NCBI GenBank assembly: GCA_022496185.1
Contig: WTXG01000011.1
Coordinates: 1 to 64,000 of the forward strand
DNA from: Multifurca ochricompacta
Taxonomy: Eukaryota; Basidiomycota; Agaricomycetes; Russulales; Russulaceae
Length of the DNA: 64,000 bases
Reading direction: 5' to 3'
The translations under genes and the position numbers were made by a program. Below the pieces are notes generated by a model. The model had not been told where the DNA came from and made no database searches. It saw only the letters and a program-made list of their open reading frames with translations. Of the stretch, positions 1 to 11,056 are shown piece by piece (positions within the stretch are counted from its first letter, which is position 1; every line of letters starts with the position of its first letter).

Positions 1-347
1 CATCTTGATTGATCTCGGATCAAGCTTTCTATGCTTGTTCTCAGGCACATGAACATATGCCTTGCATCTGAAGATGCGGAAATAAGAGACATCTGGAGTG
101 TGACCAGCACTCCAGAGCTCATGAGGCGTGCGCCAACCTATAGTTTGGGTGGGAGTTCTGTTGTAAGTGTGAACGGCAGTATCCACTGCCAACTCCCAGA
201 AGCCAAGGGACAGGCCAGCGCTGTGTAACATAGAGTGCACCTTGTCCATGATGGTCCTGTTCCATCTCTCGGCTATGCTGTTTTGTTGTGGCGATCCCAG
301 CATTGTCAACTTATGCTCAATCCCCCATTCATCCAGTACAGACCTAA
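1..347 (-). pseudogene. Copia-X1 integrase core, second half (partial)
   Basis: The minus-strand translation gives the end of a copia integrase catalytic core: an SPQQN-type motif, then ERWNRTIMDK, GLSLGFWELAV and NRTPTQTIGWRTPHELW. It continues the integrase at 1533-1777 exactly where the LTR-A with GTGCA duplications interrupts it. The frame is open to the window edge. This piece would hold the catalytic glutamate region of the DDE integrase. It is inactive because the element is broken by insertions. Confidence 0.85.
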
Positions 348-352
348 GTGCA

Positions 353-1527
353 TGTGACACTTTCTTGCTAGTATTTCGCGTTTTCTCTCTTTTTCTGTCT
401 TCTATGTCCCTTTCCTTCACTATATACCTTATCAGATCCACTTATCTGATGACCATAGCCTGGACAAGGGATTCAACTCCCATGTCATCTGATTGATGAT
501 CTCATAGCTGATGTCATAGACCTTGTGACCCTAGTATGATCTCATAGGTGATGTCATGACCATTGTGACTTGTTATGATATCATGTTACGAACCCCGTCT
601 CTTCCCGTGTTCTTTTCCTTGCCAAGTAACGACCCCTCCCAACCGTCCACACTTCATTACCAGATCACGTCCCCTTCGTGGGATCCATCACATGCTCTTC
701 GTCCATCCCTGTGACCCTCTTGTTGATCCATGTTTACTCACCATTGTCTTTGTTTACTTCTTATCTTCTTATCATACGACCGGACACTTACTTAATACCC
801 TATCAGAAGCTAGACTTTACGCCGTCCGCTTCCGTATATTCGGGCCCACTTGACTCCGTATCCTTATCTCATAGACGCCCATCGAGTTACGTATATAAGT
901 CCGCTGTAGCTACACTGTAGACCTCAGACTTGACTTATTGAATACATCGGTGCCTGTCTTCTGGACATTCTCCTTTGGTCTCTAACTCGATTGTCTCAAG
1001 TACTTCTGGTACTTCCCTGCTCAACATCGTCTTAGGGAGCGCCCCTTTGACTTTGACTCATCCCACTACCGTCTCCAAGAAGCCTTATTGGTTTCTTATC
1101 TGAACCCACGAACCGCGCTGTCACACAAGTCGTGTGGAACATCCCGCACCGGGCGTAACATATCATTTGTACAAGACTCTAGACTATGACTTCATAGTAG
1201 CTACATTGTATTTAAGGACTGCAATAAATCTAAGGACAGACTAAGTCTGTTCTCCTTGTACCAATCAAAGGTCCTTAGGAAGTCCCTTCAGCCCTCTTCC
1301 AAGATGTGACTTGAGAGGGTTTGGCTCACCAGTAACTCCAGCAAAGGCTCTTGCCTTGCTATCTGAAAACCCTGACTTCACATGCAATGTCCAGACTCAT
1401 TGCCTTGATCCATACCAGCCACACATTGTGACATCTTGACCTGACTTGACACTTACATCTCTTGACTGCCTTGATTGACTCTGACCCAAACCTGAACCGA
1501 TGCATGCTGAAGGACCTGTGTGTGACA
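353..1527 (+). mobile_element. LTR-A solo LTR no. 1, with nested gypsy LTR
   Basis: Begins TGTGACAC and ends TGTGACA. It is flanked by GTGCA at 348-352 and 1528-1532, a 5-base duplication typical of LTR elements. It lies inside the copia-X1 integrase. Removing the nested LTR (584-1160) and its duplication leaves about 593 bases, the size of the other LTR-A copies (569-606). No internal coding region of this family occurs anywhere in the window, so the superfamily is unknown. Confidence 0.85.
584..1160 (+). mobile_element. Gypsy solo LTR inside LTR-A no. 1
   Basis: 577 bases, TGTTACG...CGTAACA, of the same family as the LTRs of gypsy-1/2/3 (shared TATATAAG promoter and the GTAGACCTCAGAC start region). 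It is flanked by TATCA at 579-583 and 1161-1165. It is a solo LTR left after LTR-LTR recombination. It carries the AGACTTGACTT form of the RNA-start sequence, with T where gypsy-2 has C. Confidence 0.88.
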
Positions 1528-1532
1528 GTGCA

Positions 1533-1777
1533 CCTGACATGTACTCCCCCCCACAATCTGAGTGCAAGGCCAGCATTTTTTCTGATGATTGAGTCTCAGC
1601 CCAAGCTAGGAATCTCTGAAATGCTGTTGCACACTGATCTTTGGATCTGAGGAAGTAGACCACACCATGTCTAGAGTAGTTGTCGATAAATGTTGCAATG
1701 TAGAGTGCACCTTGAATAGACTGAACTTGCATCGGCCTGGCCAGATCACTGTGAATGACCTGTAGCCACCAGTCCGA
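1533..1777 (-). pseudogene. Copia-X1 integrase core, first half
   Basis: The minus strand reads a copia integrase: QSIQGALYIATFIDNYSRHG (catalytic aspartate region), FLRSKDQC..FQRFLAWAETQ, ending LHSDCGGEYMSGAL (second catalytic aspartate) where LTR-A no. 1 is inserted. An in-frame TGA near 1778, where a CGA arginine codon is expected, separates it from the gag/protease ORF. This is the usual CpG-to-TpG decay of this pile. Confidence 0.85.
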
Positions 1778-3190
1778 TCACTTGTGAGAAGACTTAAAGG
1801 GGAGTCGTGTGTGTTTCCTGAGCTTGCACCTGGGGCATGGTGACTGATGTTGATCGATCAGAGCATCAAATGATATTCCCTTGATGGATTCATGATACTG
1901 CTTGAGGGCGTTGTATGATATATGCCCCATGCGGCAATGCCAGATGTCGATAGGTTGTGACACTTGAGTGTGTGCATTGAGTCCAGCCATGGAGGCATTC
2001 AGCCAGTATAGGTTGTCCTCCAAGTAACCCTCCGCTACCATCCAGTCTCGGACTGAGATCGTAAAAATTTTATCTGTAAAAGAGATCTGAGCCCCCTTCT
2101 GAGCAAGTGCATGCGTAGAAATGAAACATGTTGTAATGTCTGGTATGTGCAGCATGTTGCTTAGGGTGATCTCAGAACCTCTACTACCTGCAGTGGTCTT
2201 GAATACCACAGTCCCAACCCCAATTTGTCGCACATTCGAGTTGTCTCCCAGGTGTACAATGCCAGCTGCCAGAGTATACTGAATAAAGTCAGACCAATTT
2301 GGGGTGATATGATGCATTGCGCCAGAGTCCATCATCCAACGTGATCGCACAGCTGAGTACAAGGAAATGTGGAGATCGTCATTGTCATCACCTATCTCTA
2401 CAATAGACGCTGTCTGAACTGCTAAGTGCACGTTAACAGCCTTGTTACTGGCCTGCACAGTCTCCAATCCCTTCTTCTCCTCCAGATCCTTTTTCTTCTT
2501 CCAGCACTCTACTGCCTTGTGCCCTTTCTTCTGACAATAGAAACATTTGGTATTCTTCTTGTCATGTTTTTGTTTAATGGGCATGGCTTTGTTGAGTGAG
2601 GTGGAACCACCGGATCGATGACCTTCCTCATTCAGAATCCATTCTTGGATAGTCTGAGGGGTAAGATCCTTCAGCAATCCAGATGCTAAAATGGTGGATG
2701 CAATGGCGGAATACGATTCAGGAAGTGCTTTGATCAGGATGAAACTAAACTGGAGATCTGAAATCTCCATCTCATTGTTTTTCAGTGTGACGCGGGCATC
2801 ATTGAGTTTCTGCAATTGCAGGAGCATGGGGGAGGATTTGTCCAGTGTGGTGCCAGTGAGGGCAGACCAAGTATTGAATGCAGACATAGATCCAACTCCC
2901 CCATAGATGCGTTTGAGCTTGTCCCATTTAGCTTTACATGTGACAAACTTAGTGTCATCTGCCACGGCTGTCCAGACATCCTTCTGAGCATAGAGCTCGA
3001 GGATTGCTAAGAGAACCCCTTCAGTAGCCTCCCAGTCAGCAGGAGGGCTAGCAGGCTTGTCTTCAAGCAGGTGGTTCCGGACACCATTCAAACAGAACAG
3101 AGCCATCATATGCGCTGACCAGACTGGCCAGTTCGATCCATCTAGGATCTCGATTGCAGCAGAAGGTGGGAAAGTGAACGCAGGTGCCAT
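1778..3190 (-). pseudogene. Copia-X1 gag, protease and integrase zinc-binding region
   Basis: 470-residue open frame starting at an ATG. Order: gag with the DGSNWPVWSAHMMALF motif near residue 17, zinc knuckle CFYCQKKGHKAVEC near residue 225, protease core MDSGAMHHI near 290, then the GAG-pre-integrase zinc region WHCRMGHISYNALKQYH with CPRCKLRKHTRLPF. The protease reads DSGAM where active relatives read DSGAT. It stops at a TGA before the integrase core. The nearest relative in the window is copia-X2 (gag start at 23279), from which it differs mainly by transitions. Confidence 0.9.
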
Positions 3191-3496
3191 GGTGCATGTA
3201 AGTGATGATTTCCAATCTGGGTAGAGGAGCTGTCAGACCCAGATTGTGAAGACCAATCAAGTCCCAATGTATCCAACTGTATGCTCTGAACTGCAAAGGG
3301 TCCAGTCCCAATTAGGGATTGCTCACACATGCTTCAGTGTCGCCACGCTCCATCACACGGCTCGCATGAAGCCCAGTGAGGGGCCCAGTCTACACTGATC
3401 CACTGGTTCCAGGGACCAGGGAATAGGACTACAAAAGAACAGAGGCTTGCCTTATCGGGAGATGCAAAAATGTGTGAATTACTGTGTAAGGAAGCT

Positions 3497-5526
3497 TGTG
3501 ATGGTTTGCAGTTTGTGTGACAGTTTGTGACACAATTGTGACCGTTATGTCACACATGTTTTTTTGATCATTGTCCCCAATTTCTTTACCATCTGTTATC
3601 TGTAGAGGGCACAACCCCTCTTTTAGACTCTCATCCTGTTCTATCTCACTCCAGGGCATAACCCCTGGAACCCATGACTACTAGGATTACTTATCAGAAC
3701 CTTTTACTTGGTTTATGCCTTCTGATGTACCTGTTCTTGATGTGCCTCTCTCTGATGTGCCTTCTATAACATGTATTTAGACTACTAGGTTACAGGGACA
3801 GACCTTAAGTCTGTTCTCTTGTATCTAATACAGGTAGTGATTGTCAAGGGTTTTCATACCCGCGCGGGTAAGCACCACGGGTTTTGCCGGGTATGGGTAC
3901 GGGTATACGGCTCCCAACCCGTGGAAACCCATACCCACGCGGCAGGTTTGGCGGGTATAAGCACCAATCATGCATTGACAAGATCAGTAGAAATTCTAAG
4001 ATAAAACACATCTGCAGCCACAAAAATAAACGATCTCGTCTGATGTATGCTATAGGTTATCTTTAAATATGTTCTAGTATTATCATATGAAATATCAAAG
4101 CAGATCAATGGTGCGATGTAAAATAAAAGTGTTATCAGTGATCCACTTCTTGAAAATCATGATGCACCTGTTTTATCAACGCACGACCAATTCTGCCGGT
4201 CTGGCACTATCTAAAATACTCTCTAGACTACTTTAGACTATAATATAATCTAATTATCAAATTAGTTTACTGAAACAAGGCCCGCGTGTATCTACAAGCT
4301 GCATGGGGCAGCGACTACATTGCATTGCATGGTGGTCTGACCTCCTTCCTATCAAGGAAGGTTGACTTAAACGCACCAGGACAGTCATGCTTGTATGAAA
4401 TGAAACCAGAATAATAAAATAATAATGTAAATAAAGGATCATCTCAATCTTCTGAACATAAACCAACAATATTTGAGGGATCTTGAGTAGCCATAAATGA
4501 ACGTGTTGTGTCCAAGTGCTTATCTCCTCAACTGGGATGGCCTGGGCCATTTATCCGAAATGCGCAGAAACGCAAAGAACAGTCACGCTCATATAAAATT
4601 GAAACCAGAATAATAAAATAAAAATGGAATAATAAATTATCTTAATCTTATGAACATAAAACAGGAATTTTTGAGGGATCTTGAGTAGCCATAAATGAAC
4701 GCGTTGTGTCCAAGTGCGTATCTCCTTGACCGGGATGTCCCGGGCTGGATGTCTGAAATGTGCGATGCAAGTAAAGAACTTGCACATGTTTCATTTTATG
4801 GGTAACCCAGGTATCAAAACAATTATCCAGGGGTTACCCCTGCAAATTGCTATGTGTTCATCAAATTATTTTGCATTCTGTGTGGTTATCTGACAGGCTT
4901 TTCACCAATGTTCTATAACATCCTATCTAATCATCTCTGTATACTGTATTTTAGTTGTGCTTGTATAAAATTGAAAGCAGAATAATAAAATAAAAATGGA
5001 ATAATGAATTATCTTAATCTTCTGAACATAAAATAAGAGTCATTGAGGGATCTTAAGCAGCCACAAATGAACATGTTGTGTATCTTCTTGGTCTGGGAAG
5101 GCCCAGGCCGGGTATCCGAAATGCGCGATGCAAGTAAAGAACTTGCACGCGTTTTCACAGGTGACCCGCGGGTAACCCGTACCCGTAGCGACAGGTATGG
5201 GTATGGGTACGGGTACCAATGAGGATACCCCAGGGTTACCCCTGCCAATCACTAAATACAGGTGTATTTGACTTCACAGAACTCCACTTGAACTCCCTAA
5301 GTGGCAGCTTAAGGAGCCTTCTCCCCAGTAAGCTCAGCAGGGCATATTGCCACTGCCCTTCGACTTCGTTTCCTGCACGCGCCCCCTCCATATTGTCGTG
5401 GGCACTTGAAACTTTGACCCAACTTAGATCTTCTTTGCTAGAACCCGAATCTTGAGCGCGCCCGTATCTTGAGGGCCTTCAGACATCGAAAACGAGACTG
5501 GATGCAGCAGGCACCTGGCTGTGACA
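3497..5526 (+). mobile_element. LTR-A solo LTR no. 2, carrying a hAT MITE
   Basis: Starts TGTGATGG and ends with the family signature GGCACCTGGCTGTGACA. It is flanked by AAGCT at 3492-3496 and 5527-5531. It sits in the untranslated leader of copia-X1. The nested MITE at 3835-5254 accounts for 1,428 of its 2,030 bases with the duplication, leaving about 602 bases. The LTR centre holds a TATTTAGACTACTAGG stretch followed by a CTTAAGTCTGTTCTC block shared by all LTR-A copies, possibly the promoter/RNA start. Confidence 0.88.
3835..5254. mobile_element. Non-autonomous hAT-type element (MITE-like, 1.42 kb)
   Basis: The ends are inverted: TAGTGATTG at the left and CAATCACTA at the right, followed inward by GGGT/ACCC-rich subterminal repeats. 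An 8-base duplication AATACAGG (3827-3834 and 5255-5262) is diagnostic of hAT. No transposase is seen. The interior is AT-rich and contains three diverged tandem units (about 4391-4570, 4589-4790, 4967-5150), each with AATAATAAAATAA, a GAGGGATCTTGAGTAGCC-like block and a degenerate inverted CCGGGATGTCCCGGG-like block. Confidence 0.85.
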
Positions 5527-5577
5527 AAGCTTGTGTATGAAATTTGATCTTCTTCTGGATTAATTCAGTTACAGCCA

Positions 5578-5589
5578 GGGCCCATAACC
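5578..5589 (-). promoter_or_regulatory. Copia-X1 primer-binding site
   Basis: Minus strand GGTTATGGGCCC directly after the 5' LTR. It is complementary to GGGCCCATAACC of the eukaryotic initiator tRNA-Met anticodon arm, as in Drosophila copia, which uses a tRNA-Met fragment as primer. The same 12 bases follow the LTRs of copia-X2, Y1 and Y2. Confidence 0.8.
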
Positions 5590-5696
5590 TAAAGAACACA
5601 GCCTGAGGTTAGATAGTCCAAACTACCTAGAATGGTAGTTATAATTCAGTTATGATGGTCAGAACTATATATTGATTAGTCTTTACCTAGAATGGT
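5590..5696 (-). repeat. Copia-X1 5' LTR, end adjoining the primer site
   Basis: The part of the copia-X1 5' LTR between the primer site and the gypsy-1 insertion, including the ATGGT duplication copy 5692-5696. It contains an imperfect direct repeat of CTAGAATGGT. The LTR end reads ...TTCTTTA rather than the usual CA, so the terminus has decayed. Confidence 0.7.
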
Positions 5697-6278
5697 TGTT
5701 ACGTCCGGTGTGGGACGTTCCACACAACTTGTGTGACAGTGTTTCGTTCGTATTCAGATAAGAATCCAATAAGGACTCTTGGAGTAAGACGGGATGAGTC
5801 AAAGTCAGAGGGGCTGTCCCTAAGACAATGTTGAGCGGAAAGGTGTCAGAAACACCAAGACAGACGAGTCAGAGAATCAAAGGAGATGTCCAGAAGACAA
5901 GCACCAAGATATTCAATAAGTCGAGTCTAAGGCTTTACAATGTAGCTAAGACGGGCTTATATACGTAATTGGGCAGGTGTCTATAGATAAGGCATATCGG
6001 AGTCATATGGGCCCAAAGATACGAAAGTGTAGGGTGTAAAGCCGAGCTTCTGATAGGGAATTAAGTAAGTGTCCAGTCGTAAAGATAAGAAGATAAGAAG
6101 AGTAAACATAAGCAAACAGTAAGTATACAAGTCCCAAACAATGGTCACGGGGATGGAAGTAATGCATGTGAGGGATCCCAGGAAGGGGACATAATAAGGA
6201 AATGCAGAGTCAGTGGGCGAGTGGGGTCCCTGTTGGGGAGGGTAAAGAAAATAGGGCTGCTGGGCCCTGGTCGTAACA
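5697..6278 (-). repeat. Gypsy-1 3' LTR
   Basis: 582 bases, TGTTACG...CGTAACA. It differs from the 5' LTR (12581-13162) at roughly a dozen or more positions, nearly all CG versus TG or CA, so the element inserted some time ago and decayed mainly by CpG deamination. Confidence 0.93.
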
Positions 6279-6309
6279 TCACCCTCCTTTCTGGTTCGAG
6301 CTGACCCAG

Positions 6310-7503
6310 CTAGAAACGCGCACCATCATCATCCTGTACCAGGTCCACATAATCGTCTGCTAGATTTCGATCCCCTATGGTGTAAGTTTCATCCGCCACG
6401 CACTGGTGGGTACGTAGAAAGCCGTACAGGCCGCGTCACCCACACTGATGACACAGGTCATAGATCGGGCAGTCAAGCTTGCAGTGACCCGCGTTGTGTC
6501 GCAAACATTTTCCGCACCATCCCGATGGGTTGACAATGGTGGGAGCGACCCCCAATCGTCGGAAAATGCAGAATCGACTCCAGTGTAAGTTGCTGCGACA
6601 GTGGCAGCACCATTTGCGGTTGAGGGGGCAATTCCAGCTAATGTGGTACTTGCTGTCGCATTGCCAGCAAGTCTCTCCCCAGGGGTTCTCATGCATACAT
6701 GGCATCTCAAATCGATTCGGCAGTAATTGTGGTGCTGCTCCAAGTGATCGTGGGGGAAGAGGTCAGGCATAAGTGTCGGCGTACCTCTCCGCGATCGTCT
6801 GATATGCGTCCCCTATCTCCAGCCTTTTTCAAATCTCCATCAACTCCTGCTCTACTTGGAACATCCCTCTTGTGAGCCTTGTCATTTGCTTTGCATATTC
6901 CTTGTACTGGGTGTTAAGTGTGGTGCGGAGTGTGAGGGTTTTCTGCAGTCTCATTACTTCGGCTTTGAGACGCGGAAGCTGCATGTCGTTCAGTACTTCA
7001 TCAATTGCAAATGCTCGGGGGTCGTCAGCTGCAAGATGCCCCAGTTGTTCATCACTCATCATATGATGGAGACAACCCATATATTGTTCTTCCAAGTATA
7101 CCGGGGCCCCATAAACAGGCATGTCCTTCTTCATGCAACCCGCGACATCCATTCCTCCGTTGGTGTAAAATATGTACTTAGCTATGACCTTGTCCCCATT
7201 GGCCGTGGTGATCTCAAGAGGGAAGTACATGGAGGAATTCGGGTTGTTGGCGAAAAAGGGGAACTCAGGTACGTCATCATCTTGTTCCATGCCGAAGAGG
7301 TCATTGGGGTGGGGTTCTTCAGAATGGGTAAAGTCGTCGTCGGGATTGGGTGATTGGTTCTTGACCCATTCTTCAGCAGCTTCATAATCAATGGGAGAGG
7401 AAGGTCGGGTAGAGGGGTGAGCGGAAGGGAAGGCCTCCACGACTACAGTAGTAGCAGCGAAAGCGTCGATGGCAGCAGAGGCAGTGATGGAGGAGGAAGA
7501 CAT
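6310..7503 (-). pseudogene. Gypsy-1 ORF3: accessory protein with four zinc knuckles, unknown function
   Basis: Separate ORF starting at an ATG (7503) 70 bases after the pol stop, in a different frame from pol, ending just before the 3' LTR (about 398 codons). N-terminal part: Ala/Val/Pro-rich start, acidic stretch, block SSMYFPLEIT...KYIFYTNGGMDVAGCMKK. Middle: heptad-rich helix (LPRLKAEVMRLQKTL and on) likely a coiled coil. C-terminal part: four Cys/His clusters, the first two being CWQCDSKYHISWNC and CCHCRSNLHWSRFC (CX2CX4HX4C), then CGKCLRHNAGHCKLDC and CHQCG. An in-frame TGA after QELMEI (CGA in gypsy-2) breaks it. The whole ORF recurs in gypsy-2. The knuckles suggest nucleic-acid binding, which is inference. 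I do not recognise the family. Confidence 0.8.
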
Positions 7504-7573
7504 GTTGTTTATAAGTAGGATGTTGCTGGTGAAGCGTTGTTCTGGGGAAGGAAATCAAGAGTTCGCTCCTCTT

Positions 7574-10500
7574 TTAATCATTTCTGGGCACTTGGGGATG
7601 TTGTAAATGGAACTCCGCAATCAGGTCCGGGGCGAAGATATTTCTGGCTGGTTCCCATGAGTTGTCAGAGTCTGGGAAACCTTTCCATTTGATCAGGTAA
7701 TGCAGTTTACGCCCTCTGCCCCGATAGGCGGAGTTTACAATCTGCTCCACTTCCCACTCTGCTTCTCCGTCAACTAATTCTGGTGGGGGCCTTGGGAAGT
7801 TCTCCCCATGGATGGATGTTTCCTTGTATGGTGTCAGGAGCTTGGCATGGAAGACTGGGTGAATCTTCCATGTGGAAGGGAGCTCAAGTTCATATGACAC
7901 GTCTGATAACTTCCTTGTGATTCTGAAGGGCCCGTGACGTCAGGGTGCCAATTTGGCTGTGGGGTGTGACGTGTGGATGTGTTTCCCTTCCAGCCAAACC
8001 TGCTCATTGGCTTGATAAGGTACGAATTTCGAGGGTTTATCCAATAAGGTTTGCTGCGCTTTAAGTAAGTTCTCATTGGCGGATTTCTGGATCTCCTTCC
8101 ATTGGTTGATCTGTTGTGAAGTCATGGGTACATTCGTAGGCTTGTCAGTCCATGTGGTACATGGTACCCAGCCCATGATAAGGGAAAATGGGGGGGTCTT
8201 TGTTGTGCCATTGGGCCAGGAATTATGTGCAAATTCCGCTGTTGCCAGCCAGTCTGCCCAATCGTCCTGTCATCCGTTGCACCAGAATCTGAGGTACTGT
8301 TCCAACCATTGATTGGTGCGTTCCGACTGTCCATCTGTTTGGGGGTGGTAGGCTGTTGAGATATTCTGCTTTATGCCCAGGACTTTGCATAGTGCTCTAG
8401 CGAATGCCGAGGTGAAGCGTGGGTCCCGGTCAGAGATGATCTTTTCTGGGAGGCCATAATGCCGATAGACGTGGTCAAGATAGAGCTTGGCTACTCCTTC
8501 GGCTGTGATGGATTCTTTGCATGGTATGAAGAGCACTGCCTTGGAGTAATCATGGTCTGTAACGGTCAGGATGGAGTCAAAGCCTCGGGAGTTGGGTAGT
8601 TTGACTATGAAATCCATTGCGATTGTCTGAAATGGTAATGCCGCAGTGGGGGTGATGGGGAATATTGCCAGTGGATGCGGGTGTGTATTCACTTTGTTGG
8701 CCTGGCAGTCTGCGCATCCTTTCACATAGTCCTCTATGTCCTTTTTCATGTTTGGCCACCAGTAATCGCGTTTGGCAAGAGCGTAGGTGTTGGCGATGCC
8801 AGGGTGGCCAGCAGAGGGGAGGTCGTGGTGAAAATGGATCACCCCCCTCTTAATGTTGTCGCCACCAGTGACAACGAGACAATCCCCATCCTTCCACCAA
8901 AGGCCGTCAATTTTTTTCAAGTTATGTGCCTCTGCCCATGATTCGCATAACTGCTGATTCATATTTTGTGAGACCTGGGCCCAAAGATCCATATCGTGGA
9001 GGCTCACAACAGCTTGTCGTGTGAAAACTTCTTCAGGAAGGACTGTGATATTATCATTGTCCTCCTCTCCACTGTGCATGTCTGGGTGACGCGACAGGGC
9101 ATCTGCTCGTGCATTGCAGCTTCCTGCAATATGCTTCAGAGTGAAGTTGTACTCTTCCAGTTCCAGGACTTCTCATGCCACGCGTCGGCTGATTTTATGC
9201 GGTTCCTTCCAGTATAGGAGGTTAGAGTGGTCGGTGTGAATGACGGTCTTATGTGGGGTTCCCGCTAAGTAAGGTCACCAGTGACGCAGTGCTTTTACTA
9301 TAGCTAGTAATTCTTGGTCCCAGATGTCGTAGTTTCGTTCAGCAGGGGAAAATGTCTCTGAGTAGAAGGCGACTGGGTGAAGGAGCCCCATGGCATCCCT
9401 CTGATTCAATACCGCCCTGTTAGCAAAGTGGGATGCATCAACTTCTAGTTCAAACGGCTTTCCTAGGTCTGGCTGCAGAAGGACGGGCTCTGAACCCATT
9501 ATATCCCTGATTGTTTCAAAGGCTTTCTGTTGATCTTTCCCCCAATGCCATGGGACATCCTTCTTGAGTAGGTCATTGAGGGGTCAGGCAACTCCTGAAA
9601 ATCCTCATACAAAGCATCGGTAGAAGTTACAAAATCCTATGAAAGACCGGACATCCTTGACACTTGTGGGTACAGGCCATTCTCAGATCCCTTGTACTTT
9701 TATGGGGTCCATTTGTACTTGTCCTCCTTTCAAGATGACTCCCAGGTATTCGACGCTGGACTGCTCAAAGGAACACTTGGCTGGTTTGAGATATAAATCA
9801 TGCTGACGCAGGATGTCCAACACCTGGTGTACTCGTTCATGGTGGTGCATTAAATCATTGGTGGTTGCTACCAGTATGTCGTCCATATATACTACTACTT
9901 TGCATGTGAGGATGAGATCCCGGAAGATGTGATTCATCATTGATTGGAAGGTGGCAGGCGAATTTGTAAGGCTGAAGAACATAACATTTGGTTCGAACAA
10001 TCCCTGGTTGGTTTTGAATGCCGCTTTGCACTGGTCCCCTTCTCTGATCCTGACGTTGTTGTATCCCCAGCGGACGTCCATTTTTGTAAATAGGGACTTG
10101 TCCTGCATAGTGTTGATAAGTTCTGAAATGAGGGGGAGAGGATAGGTGTTCTTTACAGTGTAGGTGTTTATGCGTCGGTAGTCCTGGACAGGTCAGAGTT
10201 TACCGTCCTTTTTCTTGATGAAGAAGAAGGGCGATGCATATGGAGACTTGGATGGGCGGATATATCCCTTTGCCAGGTGTTCTTCGAGAAATGCTGTCAG
10301 CGCTGTTTGTTCTGTCTGGGACAGCGGGTAAATTTTGCAATCAATTGCTGATGGCGCTTCCGGTACGAAGTCGATAGCGTGATCCCATGGTCTCACTGGC
10401 AGGAAGCATTGCAACTCTTCTTCAGAGAACACCTTCCAGTGCCGGTGGTATTCCTGTGGTACTATCTCTTCGAAGGTCTTTTCCACATGTCCCTCCACTG

Positions 10501-11056
10501 CTTTCTGTGCCAGCTCTGAGGCTTTGGTGACGTAGCCATGGTCAGCTTCATCCTCTTTGCTGTCTTCCACCTGTAGCACTGCGTGTCGGACAGCATAATC
10601 ATATCCTAACGACGTGATGACCACAGGGTAAAACTCCTTGTCCATGGTCGTGTTGCTCCAATTAATTTGTGGTTCGAAAGCTGCCAACCACGGATACCCT
10701 AGAATGAGGTCCTCATCTCCTAAGTTGGTGACAAGGAATCGAATTGCCTTCGTCTTCTCCCCTACTTGGACATTGAGGTTGGTATAATGTGTGATTTTTC
10801 CAGCTCAGTTTGCTGTTCTGTCAATGTTCCAGATATTCTTTTCCTGGGGAAGTTCCAGCATCCCCAAACCCATGGTCCTTGCCATCCGTGGACTGATAAA
10901 GTTGTCGGTGGCTCCTGAATCTATCAGGATGTCACGATCAGCCGTCTTCTGTGTAGTCTTGAAATGTACTGGTATTTTCAATGATTTGAAGCGACTAGTA
11001 TACACAGAAGTTACATGTAATGCTCGAGCCCAGGCCGATGGGGTTGAGCCAATCAA
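7574..11056 (-). pseudogene. Gypsy-1 pol: protease, RT, RNase H, integrase, chromodomain
   Basis: One reading frame broken only by in-frame stops. Protease DSGATDNFI near 10930; reverse transcriptase from YPLSQTEQTALTAFLEEHLA (10330 region) through [13 protein letters not shown] to the YMDDILV catalytic motif near 9885; RNase H (FELEVDASHFANRAVL, 9450 region); integrase with an H2C2 zinc region (HPGIAN...GCADCQANK), core aspartates in AMDFIVKLP and SDRDPRFTSAF and the HPQTDGQSERTNQ motif (8570-8300); chromodomain ([20 protein letters not shown], 7720-7640). The chromodomain places it among chromoviruses and suggests targeting to methylated-histone chromatin. Stops lie, for example, at about 10200 and 8270, where gypsy-2 helps identify the missing CGA or CAG codons. 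Confidence 0.92.

Noticed and set aside
4257..5252. Minus-strand open frames in the AT-rich region 4.2-5.3 kb
   Set aside because: They fall on the tandem units of the hAT MITE and carry no transposase motif.
6310..7503. ORF3 as an envelope gene
   Set aside because: No signal peptide, membrane segment or fusion-like region; Cys/His knuckles and a coiled coil instead.
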